64,000 bases of DNA from Aotearoamyces nothofagi. Its lineage: Eukaryota; Ascomycota; Leotiomycetes; Leotiales; Tympanidaceae. The notes beneath the pieces were generated by a model that was not told the DNA's origin, made no database searches, and was given only the letters and a program-made list of their open reading frames with translations. Below are positions 22,088 to 34,923 of this stretch, piece after piece. The position numbers were made by a program, and so were the translations under genes. The stretch's first letter is position 1. Every line of letters starts with the position of its first letter. The stretch spans positions 62,001 through 126,000 of the forward strand of contig JADDTR010000037.1 of NCBI GenBank assembly GCA_015345905.1, read 5' to 3'.

Positions 22088-25000
22088 ATGATGCGTCGGC
22101 CTCCCGGCGAAGGGACCGTCGCGAACAAACTGGTCATTGCACTCGGGATCATTCTTCTCTTACCATGGCTTGCCAATGCTCAGCAGCAGCAGAACCAGGC
22201 TCCGGTCCTTCGGGGGCGGTATGAATCTCCCCATGAAGGTGCAAATTCCGATGCGATGCACACGCTCGAGGCCACGAGGCTCGCACACCCACCACAACTC
22301 GAGACTCCCCTCACCTCAGACAGGCGGAAGAGTACCTTGAGTGTTAACAATAGGAATCACAATAATATTAACGATGCGAGCGCCATCGCAACTTTGGCTC
22401 CGGTGAAATCCGCCGTTCGAGCACCGCCTACAAGACGGCCCAGTATTGACAATACTGGGCTCTCGACTCCGCAGACTTCTTTGGCGCGGAATCTTGAGGA
22501 CTGGGAGGTTGAAGACTTTGTTCTTCTGGCGACCATTGATGGAAAATTGCATGCCAGGGATAGAAAAACTGGCAAGGAGAGGTGGACATTGGAAATGGAT
22601 AAACAGATGGTGGAGACAACCTACTTCCGTCGAAACAGGTCGGTCGTGGAGGAAGATTATCGGCAGGTTGATGATTACCTCTGGATAATTGAACCAACTC
22701 GAGACGGAAGCCTCTTCGTCTATGTCCCTGGAGGATCGTCGCCTGGATTGGTCAACACTGGACTTACCATCAAGAAATTGGTCGAGGAGATGACCCCGTA
22801 TGCTGACGAGGAGCCACCGGTCGTATACACAGGCGAGAAGAAGACGACGATGATGACCCTCGATGCTCGCACAGGCAGAGTGCTCAAATATTATGGCTCC
22901 GCTGGTTCAATTCTCAATGAGGAGCAAAGCTGTGTGCGTAATAAGGGGCTCCTTGATTCTGAAAGCGATGAGTGTAGGAGCACTGGGACTTTGACTCTGG
23001 GTCGCACAGAGTACATCGTTGGGATCCAAGGCAAAGATGGCCGTGAGATTGCTCAGCTTAGATATTCGGAGTGGGGACCGAACAATTACGATCACGACTT
23101 GCAGCGCCAATATCGCGAAACCTTGGACAGCAAGTACGTTTATAGCAGCCATGATGGCAGTGTCTTTGGCCTCGATCATAACACCAAGGAGCCGAGCAGG
23201 TTGTTCAATCAAAAGTTTCCATATCCCGTCGCCAGAGTCTTTGACATTGCAAGACCCTGGGGGATAGAGATTAACGATCCTGAGCTCGTTGTTCTCCCAC
23301 AGCCTATTCCCCCAGCAGAGGATAATGATCAAGCTACTCTACGAAATAACAGAATTTTTCTTAACCACACCGAGGACGGGAGCTGGTACGCCATGTCTGG
23401 CAACAGCTATCCTTCTGTTATTGATGGCCCAGAGCGTGCACAATGCGACAGTCGGGATTGGTGGCAAAAAGGTCCTCTCTTAGAGGACCTTAATGAAGCA
23501 CAGTTGTCAAAGGCGCTTGTCGGTCTTCATTCCATTAATAGCGTAAGACCAGACCGTCTGCTCACTATATCTGGTCCTTCTTTAAGCGACACCGAGAATG
23601 AAGATGCTGTTCCTAAAGTAGGTATCATTGAGGCGAATTCTCCATCACTATATCAACGCATCAGAGAGTTACCCAGAACCGCCTCTACAAGTTTCATCGA
23701 TTTTGTTAATAACCCGATCATGACTGTTGTCATAATCGGCCTTTTACTTATGTACAATAAAGAGTTAACCAGATGGGCGAAGTCGGGCTATAAGACTAGA
23801 CTACAACCTATCGTGGACTCGGACGTGAGTGAGAATGAGGTCCAGGAGATACCTAAGCTTGGCGCTCTACTAGATACTCCGAGTGCAGTCACCGAGAAAT
23901 TACCGGAAGTGGAGACGCAGGACCCAGTCGCAGATGTTGGAACATCACCGAATGTTAAGCCAGAAGACAATCTTGAACCTGCACCAGAAAAGAAGAAAAC
24001 TCATCGAGGTAAGAGAGGGGGTGTAAGGCACAAGAAGGGAAGAGCACCGTCCGAAGATCCAGCAAATATTAAAACTCCTGCCACAGTTGAAGATGCGGTT
24101 CGGGATGCTCAAAGGTTGGGCGAACAGCCGGCGATCGAACCGGATGTACAGACATTGCCCAATGGCGTTTCCGAGGTCTCCGGGCCAATCCTTCGTCTGA
24201 ACAGCCTCGAAGTGAATACAGAGAAACTCATTGGTACGGGTAGCAATGGTACTATGGTATTTGAAGGAAAATTTGATGGACGCGAAGTTGCTGTAAAGAG
24301 AATGCTCATCCAGTTCTACGATATAGCTTCACAAGAGACAAAGCTGTTACGTGAAAGCGACGACCATCCTAATGGTAAGTGGCACAATGCATCTTTTAAC
24401 TACACATCTAATAATATCTACAGTAATCCGTTACTTTGCTCAACAGCAGAGCGCCGGCTTCCTGTATATCGCATTGGAACTATGTCCTGCTTCTCTCGCA
24501 GACGTTATTGAGAAGCCACAACTTCATCGAGACCTTGCCCAAGGTGGAGAGAAAGATCTACCAAATGTACTGTACCAGATCACCAACGGCCTTCAACATC
24601 TCCATAGCCTTCGTATTGTCCATCGCGATCTCAAGCCCCAAAATATTCTCGTGTCAATGGGCAAAGACGGAAAGCCTCGCCTCCTTGTCTCCGATTTTGG
24701 GCTTTGCAAAAAATTGGAAGGCGAGCAATCTTCTTTCCGCGCTACGACTGCACACGCCGCTGGAACGTCCGGATGGAGAGCCCCTGAACTTCTCTTGGAT
24801 GATGACATTAAGGATGGTTCAACGACTGCGATAGAATTCACTGCTAGCGCTCACAGTTCCGGATCCACACCACTCATCAGTTCTGACCTTGTACCTAATA
24901 GGCGCGCCACACGGGCTATTGACATTTTCTCCTTGGGGCTCGTATTCTTTTATGTTTTGACTAAAGGAAATCATCCGTTCGACTGCGGCGACAGGTATAT

Positions 25001-25604
25001 GCGAGAAGTAAACATTCGCAAAGGCAATTTCAACCTGCGGCCTCTGGAGGTCCTCGGTGATTTCACATATGAAGCCAAGGACCTCATCCGTTCCATGCTA
25101 GAGCAAGACCCCAAACTACGACCCGCAGCCCGACAAGTTATGGCACATCCATTTTTCTGGTCCGCAAAGAAACGCCTTAACTTCCTTTGCGATGTTTCAG
25201 ATCATTTCGAGCATGAAAAGCGTGACCCTCCTAGTCCAGCATTGACGGAGCTTGAGCGATGGGCCCCCGAAGTCTGCCATGGTGATTTTCTCAAACCCCT
25301 CGGCAAGGAGTTTGTCGAGTCTATGGGGAAACAACGTAAATATACTGGTGACCGACTCCTGGACCTTCTCAGAGCACTCAGGAACAAGAAGAACCACTAT
25401 GAAGATATGTCTGACCAGCTGAAAAAGATTGTCGGTCCACTTCCGGAAGGATATCTCAGTTTCTGGACCCGGAAATTTCCGAATCTACTCCTCTCATGTT
25501 GGAATATTGTGTATGCAGTTGAGTGGGATGAGATAGACCGCTTTCATGAGGTAGGACTTCTACCCCCTAAGTTGGCCAATACTTCAATGCTAACAAGTCA
25601 ATAG
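22088..25604 (+). CDS. IRE1: Unfolded-protein-response sensor kinase/endoribonuclease IRE1
   Basis: ER stress sensor that oligomerises on unfolded protein and splices HAC1/hacA mRNA. Two exons, 22088-24374 and 24424-25604, with one 49 bp intron; 1155 residues. A signal peptide (LVIALGIILLLPWLANA) is followed by the PQQ-like luminal sensor, starting with LLATIDGKLHARDRKTGKERW near residue 146. A transmembrane helix lies at about 541-558, then a very basic linker near residue 640 (KKKTHRGKRGGVRHKKGR). The kinase starts with LIGTGSNGTMVFEGK (713 on), has VAVKRM, HRDLKPQN at 829 and DFG at 853. The RNase (KEN) domain fills about 1010-1155, with LLRALRNKKNHY carrying the catalytic Arg/Asn/His pattern. 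All key residues are intact. Two adjacent ATGs start it. Confidence 0.98.
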
Positions 25605-26193
25605 TATTATGAGCCTGCAGGAATTTTATAGGTAGATTTGATAAATACTGGTTGGATATTGATATGATAGTTGTTATAGTGGTTCAACATGACGGAACAT
25701 ATAGACTTGAATTATACAATATGAATGCTCTATACCAAGCCAATTCTTGACACTGCGGCGTTGTTGAAGCCAAGCTAGACTTGAAGTTTCGTAAATCGCT
25801 ATAATCTATCGCGCGCTTCTTGCCTTGAGCCTTCTTTACCTATATTGAGGTCGACGGATAAAGTCGAACGAAGCCACGAGGTAAATCTACTGCAAGGAGA
25901 GTCTTTTTAGGATCGATTCTCCTCGGGGTCTAATCGAGCAGAGAACCCGTCATTACGTCGCTCTAGTCCGAAGACACGCTTGGGGACCACGCCGAGCCTT
26001 CAATCACGGGGCAAAGCCATTAACGAGCCATGCTTCGGGACAACGTGCCTTCATTCTCGCCTCGTGCTATACTATATGATATGCTACGGCTACTCGTGTC
26101 CCTTCGATTCAGGTACGCTTAAACGATACGCTTGCAAGAGCTCAGTCGCTGGTAGGGTGGTCTATGCTCGAGTAATTTATAAAGACGGCGATT
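25605..26193. other. Intergenic, convergent IRE1 / HEL2
   Basis: About 0.6 kb between two 3' ends. The first 150 bp are AT-rich, as in fungal 3' regions. No gene, repeat or RNA seen. Confidence 0.5.
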
Positions 26194-28769
26194 TCATCCC
26201 CATTGAACTAGGACCTGCTTCTTGCCTTTGTTTCCCTTCTTCTTGCTCTGGCCAGTAGAGGCCTCGCCACCTCCTGCACCTGCGTCGGCGCCCGCTGAGC
26301 CACTGCCACTCCCGTTCCCCCAGGAGAACGAATTGTCAGTTGATCTACCGGCATCCCGTCTCACCATCCCCGTTCCGTATCCAAAAATCGTGCTAGTCGG
26401 CTTCGCAGCTGGTGGCAGTGAAGGAAAAGCATCTGATCCAGGGCCCGCGACGTTCCGTAAGGTACCTCCAGATGCTGGTCGCGTGGTAGGCGGTGTTGAT
26501 CGTGCAGAGCTAGGGGTAGATGATGGGTTTGAGGATGCAGATGCAAGCCATGGCGTAGTTGTCGTACGACCTGGAAGTGGACCAGCAGCTCGATTTGCGG
26601 CTGTCGATGCTAATGAACTTGATGCTGTGGGGGCGGTACCTGGCAAACCTGGAAAGGAGCTACCAGTCGATGAAGATGCGGAGTTCCATGAGCCATTGCG
26701 AGACTGCGAGGAGCGAGAAGATTGTGCGGTAGAAGACTTGAGCTTGAGAACGCGGTTAGTACTTCTGGGGGGTGCTGAACGGGTTGTTGACGGGGTTGAG
26801 GAGGTGACTTGTGCCCAACCTAGTGGAAGCGAGTTGTTGCTCATGCCACTTGGCCCTGGGAGTGAGGGATAGTCTTCGTTAATTGCACGCCAATCATTCC
26901 AAGCTGTTCGTAGTGACTCGGCTTTAACTTTATCTTCATAAAGATCTGCGACATCACGGACGAGGGAGCCTAGAGAGGTCGATGATGTATCAGCGAACAG
27001 AGCGAAGAATGAGTCGATAAGAGCTGCAGCTGTGATTGCATTTGTTCGGAAGGCAGATATGGCGTTACGGAAATGTGCTAGCTTCAACTGGTCGTTCTGG
27101 AGCAGTAAGGTTGCCCGCTCGATGACTGCTGCGTGCCTTAACCTTCGAGCCTGTTCCTGAGGTGGAATATTGCTGTCCTGTGATAAATCTAAGGCCCCTA
27201 CTCGAGGAATAACAACATCGACATGTGATGAAGGCCGAGGAGCAGTAATTGTAGGTGGTTCACGGGTTCCCGGAGGCACTCGAGCTGCAGCCGGGGGTGC
27301 AGAACTCAACTGGCCACCGAATGTCCGTGTAGATATTGATTGAGCAGACTGGACTGCCATTTGACGCTGGAATGCCTGTTCATCCCGACGCATCGGCTGA
27401 GCGCTTGGAGGTGGTAGTGGGTCAGCATTGGGATCTCGGCCTCTTCCCCGACCCCGATTCTCACGCTGCGAACCACCACCTTGTCTCTCTTGGTAATATG
27501 GTACACGGAGGCCATCAAATGATGCCATATCTACCATTCTCGCATCTCTCCTTACGTCCTTTGATAACGTGTTTCCATGCTCTTGTAGTTGATGCGCTTT
27601 CAAATCCATCTCGGATGGAAAGACGACGAATTTCTTTTCCAAACATTCTCGTTCGGGGCATAAGAAGTGGTCTTTCTTAAAATGTATCTCTAGGGAGTCA
27701 TAGTTTAGGTAGTATTGAGGTTGCCTCCCTTCTCTTCTGTCACAGATGAAACACCTCTCATGTTTCGACCGACAATGAACGTAGAGCTCATCATCTCCGT
27801 AAAATCGTTCACCACAAAATCCACACAGCGGATGGCCTTTGAAGCCGCTTTGATCGATGGCTCCAGGACTGTCATCTCCCTTTCTCATGTGCCGTTCAAG
27901 CTCTTTGTCCGTAAAGACTTCGTGTTCATGTGTAAACACCTTCTTATGCCTTGTACAAAGATCGCACATCTTCTTCTGATGCACACTTCTGACATGTCGA
28001 TGTAGATCTGGCCAACCAAGGCAAGCAACATCGCAGCTCGGATCCGGGCAGTTGTACCGCAACAGCAGTAAAGTATCTTCGACAATCTCTGTGCTTTCAT
28101 ACTTTATGCCAATATTTTCATCTGTACTAACAAGGTTGGCTCTAGTATAGTCCTCATATCGCTTTGTTGCATCATCTGTGAATATAACATACGGTGCTTC
28201 GCTCTGTAAGAGGAAGTTAGTGGCTGCATCCGAGCACGCAGAGTGGACCCAGTGCTTACCCTACAGTGTGCGCAATCCTTTGTCTTGTATAAAGCCCTCA
28301 TTCGCAACGCACAGATATGACATGTCCGGTGATTGCATGGCGCAACAGAATAGTGGACGATAGGTGATGCGCAGATAAAACAGATCTCACCCTCTGCATC
28401 TTCTTCGTCTACATCGTTCTGGGAGACCGGCTCTGGCTTTGTACCTCCCAAAGTTCTAGCACGAGACGCAACAGACTGCTCATCAGAGGTCGTAGGTTTT
28501 GAAGAGTGTGATGTCGAAGCCGATGCGCTCATGGTGTTCCTCTCTAGTCGGGTTTGAGTATTGCTTCCTCCTCTGTTACCACGTCCTCGCCGGCCACCAC
28601 GGTTCTCATTCTGGGTCGTCTCTCCCTCAGAAGCTCCAGATGCTCCTGCTGGGTTCCCTCGTCCTCTACCTCTCCCTCTTCCTCGCCCGCCTCGTGAGTT
28701 CTCTGTTCGGGGCCGATTAGGAGGGGTACTCTGGGAGTTTGACAGAGCTGTGTTATTGGTAGAAATCAT
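26194..28769 (-). CDS. HEL2: Ribosome-collision E3 ubiquitin ligase HEL2/ZNF598-like
   Basis: RING ligase that marks collided ribosomes on uS10 and starts ribosome-associated quality control. Two exons, 28260-28769 and 26194-28203, with one 56 bp intron; 839 residues. An RGG-rich N-terminus (repeats of GRGRGRG, then RGGRRGRGNRGG) precedes the RING (CFICASPIVHYSVAPCNHRT...CAHCR, about residues 130-170), whose last Cys-Arg lies on the exon junction. C2H2 fingers follow: CPDPSCDVACLGWPDLHRHV, CDLCTRHKK, CGFCGERFYGDDELYVHCRS, CFICDRR and CPERECLEKKF. The C-terminal half is Ser/Pro/Thr-rich with a final basic stretch (KKKGNKGKKQ). Domain order and length match the family. Confidence 0.96.
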
Positions 28770-29369
28770 TGCGACCTCGTGTTCGGCAGGGCTCTACTGC
28801 CTCCTTCTCGATGAGACTTCGCAGCTGCCCTATGCACGTATTCGTTATATTCGAGTTAGTGGGTGCTCAGTGGCCGTCAAGGTGCAGTTCGGTTTTTTGT
28901 CCCGATTTCTGATGATATCTCGTCTAGTTCACGTGGGGTTGTGAATCGCTAAAATTGAAATTGCCGGCGAGGCTGACAGATCGGAGGAAAACCATAAATG
29001 TCTGGAAAGATGACATAGCGCAAGGCTAGTTTATTACTGGTTGCATCAGATTTTTTATTATGAGAGTGCTCTTTGAGTTGTCGCCACCGGTCAAACCCAT
29101 AGACACCGATTAATTGGTGGCGAGATGCCTGCAGAGCATACATGTCACGGGAAACCTAGGCGTTATTCGCACGCCATTAACTTCTTTAATAATACCGTAT
29201 TCATGGTCTACTATGCTAAGGAAATCCTCTGACTAGTAATTGCCGATATGCAAAGTTGCGAAGTATTGCAAACTTGTTCATTAACGCCCACATCAACCTA
29301 GATGGATTTGCCAAACGTTTATCCGAACACCAATGCTGAATGCTGGCTAAGAATATAGCGTTAGGATAA
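28770..29369. other. Intergenic between HEL2 promoter side and SWIB gene 3' end
   Basis: About 0.6 kb. The HEL2 promoter lies at the left end, the 3' region of the SWIB gene at the right. No repeat, RNA or further gene seen. Confidence 0.5.
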
Positions 29370-30415
29370 CTATGACGGCGTCTCCTCTGCCTCAATAGGA
29401 TACAACTGCTTTCCCAAGAGCTTATTCATAGTAAACATGTGAACTCTGTCTGACTTGAATACCAGATGCATCTTATCGTCGCATAGGATTTGGCGTTTGT
29501 CAGCCGGATCCTGAAGATCATTGGCCTTGATATGCTCCCAAATCTTTTTAACCACTTGAGGACGGGATAGCTATAAATGTTAATATATAAAATCGAAGTA
29601 AAAATCAATGCGGCCTACCTGAGTCTCTCCAACAAGCTGTGACAAGGGGTCCGAGAGAGCGTACTGTTTCTATAGACTATTAGAAAGACCTTCCAGGTCA
29701 GGACCGGGCGTATACTCACGTGGAAACCGCCCTTTCTCACAACTTCTTTCTTTTCTCCATCTGTATTAAGTTCCATATCACTATCATCATCCCCCTTAAT
29801 CTTCGTGGCTGACTTCTTTTTCGGACTGCTTTTTTTCTTCCGTATCGCTACCGCCTTTTTGTTTACGCCTCCGCGTGTCGGTCTATTGCGACTATTCTCT
29901 TGAGCCTGAAGTAGAGCTGCTAGTTTCGCATCTGCGTCCGGATCTACCTTACGGGCCTTCTTCTTTGGAGGGCTAATATCGATTTCCGAGTCGTCATTCG
30001 CAGTTGGGGGAGTTGGGGCCCCATGATTACCGTCTGAATCTCTTTTCGATGCCTTTTTTGTTGAACTATATGACACAGGAGCTGTTGATGGAGTGTTTTC
30101 TGCAATATTATCGAATCGGTCCATAATCAGGGCCTTCACGGCGCTCTGCAAAATAGTGTTAGAGTCAACAGTCGAAATTAGAGTGTGTTGCGAGATATGA
30201 AGAGCATACCTTGTGATCCGAAACATCGTGGCCAAGCCTCTCTTGTAATTGCTGTCGGATTTTCTTCTCTGATATGGTGCTGAGGTCGCTTTCTTTGAGG
30301 ATTTCATCGATGATGATGCTGTACTTTGACGTCTGCTCCGATGTCACTAGAAGGATGATTAACAAAGTGCTGAGTGGTAGGTAAGTATTTGAAAGGAGAA
30401 GCACTTACAGTCCAT
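29370..30415 (-). CDS. SWIB/MDM2-domain protein with DEK_C domain (UAF30/TRI1-like)
   Basis: Chromatin-associated protein of the Uaf30/Tri1 type; Uaf30 belongs to the upstream activating factor of RNA polymerase I in yeast, while Tri1 is a less known paralogue, so I give no symbol. Five exons: 30409-30415, 30210-30346, 29720-30145, 29619-29669 and 29370-29570; introns 62, 64, 50 and 48 bp; 273 residues. The first exon is 7 bp (ATG GAC T). A DEK_C domain spans about residues 5-60 (YSIIIDEILKESDLSTIS...IRQQLQERLGHDV). A basic, Ser/Lys-rich linker follows (PPKKKARK, KKKSSPKKKS). The SWIB domain covers about 193-270 (YALSDPLSQLVG; VVKKIWEHIKANDLQDP; MFTMNKLLGKQLYP). Confidence 0.92.
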
Positions 30416-31190
30416 TCTGATGAAAGTGTCTTTCCTTAACCTGTGCGCTCGTTGCTATGCGAAGTTGTCGCGAGAATGTAGTATGGAAGGAAGCCTGAGA
30501 CTGAAGGGAGAGTGAGGTAGGTACGGCGCAAAATTAGGGAGGTAAGATGATGGATTGCTTTCCCTTTCAGCAGTCGACCAGATCAAATAGGCGCATGAAG
30601 TTCTGCCGCGATAGTGAGTTTAATGGTGTTTGCTTCTACAATTGCTTGTAGTATTTAGAGTGCTTTCAGTGTCGCACACAGATGTAGCTCGTCGCATTCG
30701 TTTCCAGGAATGTGCCAAATAGATAGTAATAGTTTAGAGAGATTTTATATAGATAGCTCTTGATTATTGCTATGATGAGGTCGGGATAACAAATGTGAGA
30801 TATGGACGAGCGGGCATCATCGGCAAGGTAGATACTTGGTAAGGAAGTGGTAGGTCGGCTACGCCCGCATTTAGACCGACTAGGATCTTGGTTCGCTAAC
30901 TGCAGTTTGACAAGGCTGAAAAAAGCAAAGGTTTCGTTAGCATTTATGGTTTTGTTGAAGCCAGACCAGCTGCCATTTATAGAGCACAATAGAAAGAATA
31001 TCAAGAGTGAAGCCTCTTACTCGTCGAGACAAATAATCTATTTAAAATACAGGTCTGCAGCTCTATTTCTAATGTTATAAGTCGAACGCGACACAGACCG
31101 GCTTATTTATAAATCGTTACTATGCCCCGTATCCAGTCATACATGATGCAACTTCCGCATGCAATACTATTCTTTCAATTACCCTCAAAG
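30416..31190. other. Intergenic between SWIB gene promoter and Net1-like 3' end
   Basis: About 0.8 kb, AT-rich between 30600 and 31100. The SWIB gene promoter lies near 30416-30600. Nothing else recognised. Confidence 0.5.
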
Positions 31191-34100
31191 CTACTGTTTG
31201 CCTAATAGCTTTCTGCGCAACTTTCCAAGATTAGTCTTGACAGTACCGGCTTTTCTCTCTCTCCTGTTTGAAGATAGAGATTCCGAATCACTGTCACTCG
31301 CATCTGTTTCATCTAGAGACTCGTCATCTTCTTCATCTTCAGTTTCGATCGGCTCTTCTTTCTCGATCTGCTGCGCCTGCACTTCTGCGAGACGTTTCGC
31401 TTCAGTAGCTTTCATATTGGCTTCCTTGATATGTCGCTGCTGTGCAGTCAACCCACTAAGGGTTGGCTGAGATGAAGGCAACAAGATTCGAGATGGCACA
31501 ACAAGCTTTGAGATTGATGTAGTTGAGTTTCTGAGGAGTTTTCCTTTACTCGCTTGATCCGATGAGAAGCCCGAATAGGTTGAAGCCAACTGGTCATCAA
31601 CTTGGTCTTGCGTATCAGTGTCATCATCTGCCCGAGTCTTTTTCTGGACCGGGTGCTTCGGAAGACTTGGAGAAGAAGACGCGTAAGTCTTAGCATTCTG
31701 TAGAGCAAGAGAAGTCGACTTAGTAGGTGGATAAATCGGGGTCATCTTCCGTTTTTGCTCTTGACTTGCTAAACCAACAGTCGTTTCATCTTTGGAAAGT
31801 GGATGTAGGACGGGATGGTTAGGAAGAATTGGAGAAGAAGGCGCATTGGTCCTGGGAAGCTGTGGAGTGAGAGAAGCTGACTTAGTAGGTGGAGGAATTG
31901 GGGTCATCTTCCGCTTTTGCTCTTGATTCGCTAACCTAACAGTCGCTGCGCCTTTAGGCGTTCGATGTGCGTCATTGGACGAAGTAGCCTTCAGAGTGGC
32001 ACCAGGACCGGAATAGCCAACCGGCGAATGAGATTCTCTTGTTGGGGATTGAGAAACACTACTAGATGCAGACTTTGGTAGCATACTCTGGCTATCATCG
32101 TTGATGCTACTTCTGATTATGCTTGGAGTACCGGCTAGTCGAGGCGGGTTCATTTTCGATAAAGTATTCTTATCAGGTGTGGGCTCAGCTTCATCCGAGC
32201 TCGAGGCGTCGTTGACTTCTTTATCTGTGGATTCGTCGTCTACAGGGCTTTCGTCGGAAGATATGTTTACTTGATCAGCATCGCTGACTTCTTCGTCTGT
32301 GGATCCTTCGTCTACAGAGGTTTGGTTGGAAGATAAAGTAACTAGACCAGTATCGTGTGATCCTGCTGGATTTCCTTTGCCTGTTTACAGACAATCATTA
32401 GTATTGCGAAGGCTGGAGCAGCTTAGGATAGTACTGCAGAAAGAGCCAAAAGTAGATGACACACCTTTTATTATATTCGATTTCATATTTTGATTTATTT
32501 GTTTATTTGGCTTAGAGGTAGGATAATTTGGTGGCGCAATCTTTGCTTGCCTCAAGGCACTGCTACTTCTCTCTTTCACACTTTTCTTTGGAAGTATAGC
32601 TGGTGACGGTGAGAAATTCGACTTCCGTCCAAGCAAGGCTACGAGTAGGTTTCAGCAATAGTTCCTTCCGAGAAAGATTCAAAAACTTACGAGAGGATTT
32701 TGGAGCAGTTCGACCTGATTGTGAGCTTGTAGGTTCGTCTGCCCATGAGACGCTCCGGTTGCCCTTTGATGGGATTGGCATTTGCGCTTCAATTCCGACC
32801 CCTATTGATGAATTTGCTTGTAGCGAGCTTGGAACGATCTGTGACCCAGATTGCGACTTTGAGATTGCCTCCTTTGCCTGATCTCGAGAGGGGTTATCGC
32901 TCACCGCAGGGTATTTTCGAGCAGAAGTAGGCAAAGCAACCGCAGAATCGAAATCCGGGGATTTTTGTTTGCTATTCCGTCTGACTCGCTCATTAGCTAG
33001 GGTGGTCATTTTACGACGTTTACTGTCATTGGTTAGATTGACCGCATTTTCCTGTGCTTCTTTGTCTTTCTCCGTCTCCCTGGCCTTAAGATCTGCCCTC
33101 ATCTCTGCTTCTCTTCTAATCGTGTCATCACAATGCCGTTCTGTTCTAACATCGGCGTCCTCCTTTGCTTTTGCCTCGGCTTCTTGAGTGGCTTTGAGTG
33201 CTGCTTCACTTTGAACCCTTTCGCTCTCCTGACGCCTTGCCTGGGCCTCTAATTCCCGCCGAGCGGCTTCGTTCTCTTGAAGTTTTATCAATGCTTCAGT
33301 GTCACGCTTTTGCTTCTCGATGGCCTTGTTTTGCTGAGTCCGTTCAGCAGCCTTAATTGAATCCTCAAACAGACGTTCTTTCTCCTTTTCTTCGGCCCTC
33401 CGATTCTCTGCAGCTGCGGCTGCACGATGCCTTCTTTGCGTGTCTCCTGTCATCTGTTCGGGTACGGCGGAATTATTACGCTGCGGATCTTCTCGGGACT
33501 TCTTCTCTAGAACTCCTGTATGCGGACTTTTCTTTGTTCCTCTCTTAGAATGCTCTGACATCGGAGAAAGGTTTTCGGGGGGGCTATGAACACCACCACT
33601 CATCACGTTTAGAGGTTCCGAATTTGCATCGAGAGCTATAGAGCCTAGTCTACTTGTATTGCTACGTTTATGTGGGCTGCTGTTGCCATTGATACCGCTC
33701 TCGTGACTTCTAGGTGTGGTATTGGCCCTAGCAGACCCGAAGGCTGTAACGCGACGCATTTGCATGAGACTGGTAGGATCGTCTCGGTCTGTCTCGATAT
33801 CATCATATACATCATCGGTTTCCGCTGATCGAGGGGCTCGACGTTGTCTGTTCCCATTAATGATTGGCTCTTCAACCGGATGTTGCCGTTTCTTGCTTGA
33901 AGCCGGTCTGTTTCCATTAAATGTTTGTTGGCTCGCGGATATTGGAGTTGTGACATCTGTCGAGACTGATTGATCCCGCCCACTGGCTCGCCCAATATGA
34001 TACGTTGCCTTAGTAAAAGATTCAGGGGCTGACTTTTGCTGAGCCGGCGTACGAGATCCGCGCAGTGATTGGGGGCTTTCAGCCTCAATGGTAGCCAGTG

Positions 34101-34923
34101 TGTCGATAGGCCGAGCCGTAGGAAGCTTCGGGGTTTGATGATCAGTCAATTGAGCTTTGCCAAATATAGAGGGAGAGTGAGGTTCTTGGGAAGAAAAATA
34201 TGAAGGTTCAAAATCTAAGATAACAGAGGATCTTACATGAAACAAATCATTGCCCTCCTGCCTCTTTCTCTGATAAGTAGGAGTTTGTTGTGAGTCGGGA
34301 ATTATCGTAGCTCCTATGGCAGCCTCTTGTGGTGGTTGAATTTCGCGCTCTGGTGATTCTCGTTCTAGTGATTGCATTGGCTGATCTGGGTCCAAGTGAC
34401 GAGTTCGTTGTCGTTTTGCTGCGCGCCCTATGCTCCCCGGACTGATGGCAGTAGAATATCGCTTTGCAGCTGTGTCGTTGCTAGGCTGGACGCTCATACT
34501 TCTACTCCTGACATATTCTGGCGGTAGTGATTCTCGAATAGAAGTCCCTTTCACGATCCTAAAAACCTCATTGTCTGCAAAAACATCGCCAACCCGATCT
34601 CCCAGGTATAAATCAGCTCCGGAGGAGTCCTGCGACTTCGAAATCTCGAATAACCTGAAATTGTAGAAAAGACGTCAGTACTGCTGAAGGAAGTGACAAG
34701 AAAATGATGTAGCTCACGACTCATTTGGGTAAATCTCCTGGTATCTTTTTTTCGCTTCAGCGCAAAGGTCCCGAAGTGGAAGATCTCTTAAGGGAAAACA
34801 TTCACTCTTAGCAATAATGAAGGTATGCTTCGGAGGAGCACTGATGTTGGAGGCATCTTCTGGAGCAATTACCGCAACGCGAATCCTAAACCGATCATTA
34901 GCTGGTCTCGGAGGTGGTTCCAT
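31191..34923 (-). CDS. Net1/Dnt1-like nucleolar scaffold protein
   Basis: Large, mostly disordered protein with an N-terminal Net1/Dnt1-type (Cdc14-binding, ubiquitin-like) domain. In yeasts these nucleolar proteins hold the Cdc14/Clp1 phosphatase and support rDNA silencing and mitotic exit. Four exons: 34718-34923, 32691-34654, 32465-32638 and 31191-32380; introns 63, 52 and 84 bp; 1177 residues. The N-terminal domain is RFRIRVAVIAPED...FIIAKSECFPLRDL...YQEIYPNESLFEISKSQD. A long Glu/Lys/Arg coiled coil lies near residues 390-520 (RRAEEKEKERLFEDSIKAAE). Two imperfect repeats with the core QEQKRKMTPIxPPTKS occur in the last exon. The C-terminus is basic (LGKLRRKLLGKQ). Family placement rests on the N-terminal domain and architecture; specific partners are inferred. 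Confidence 0.82.
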
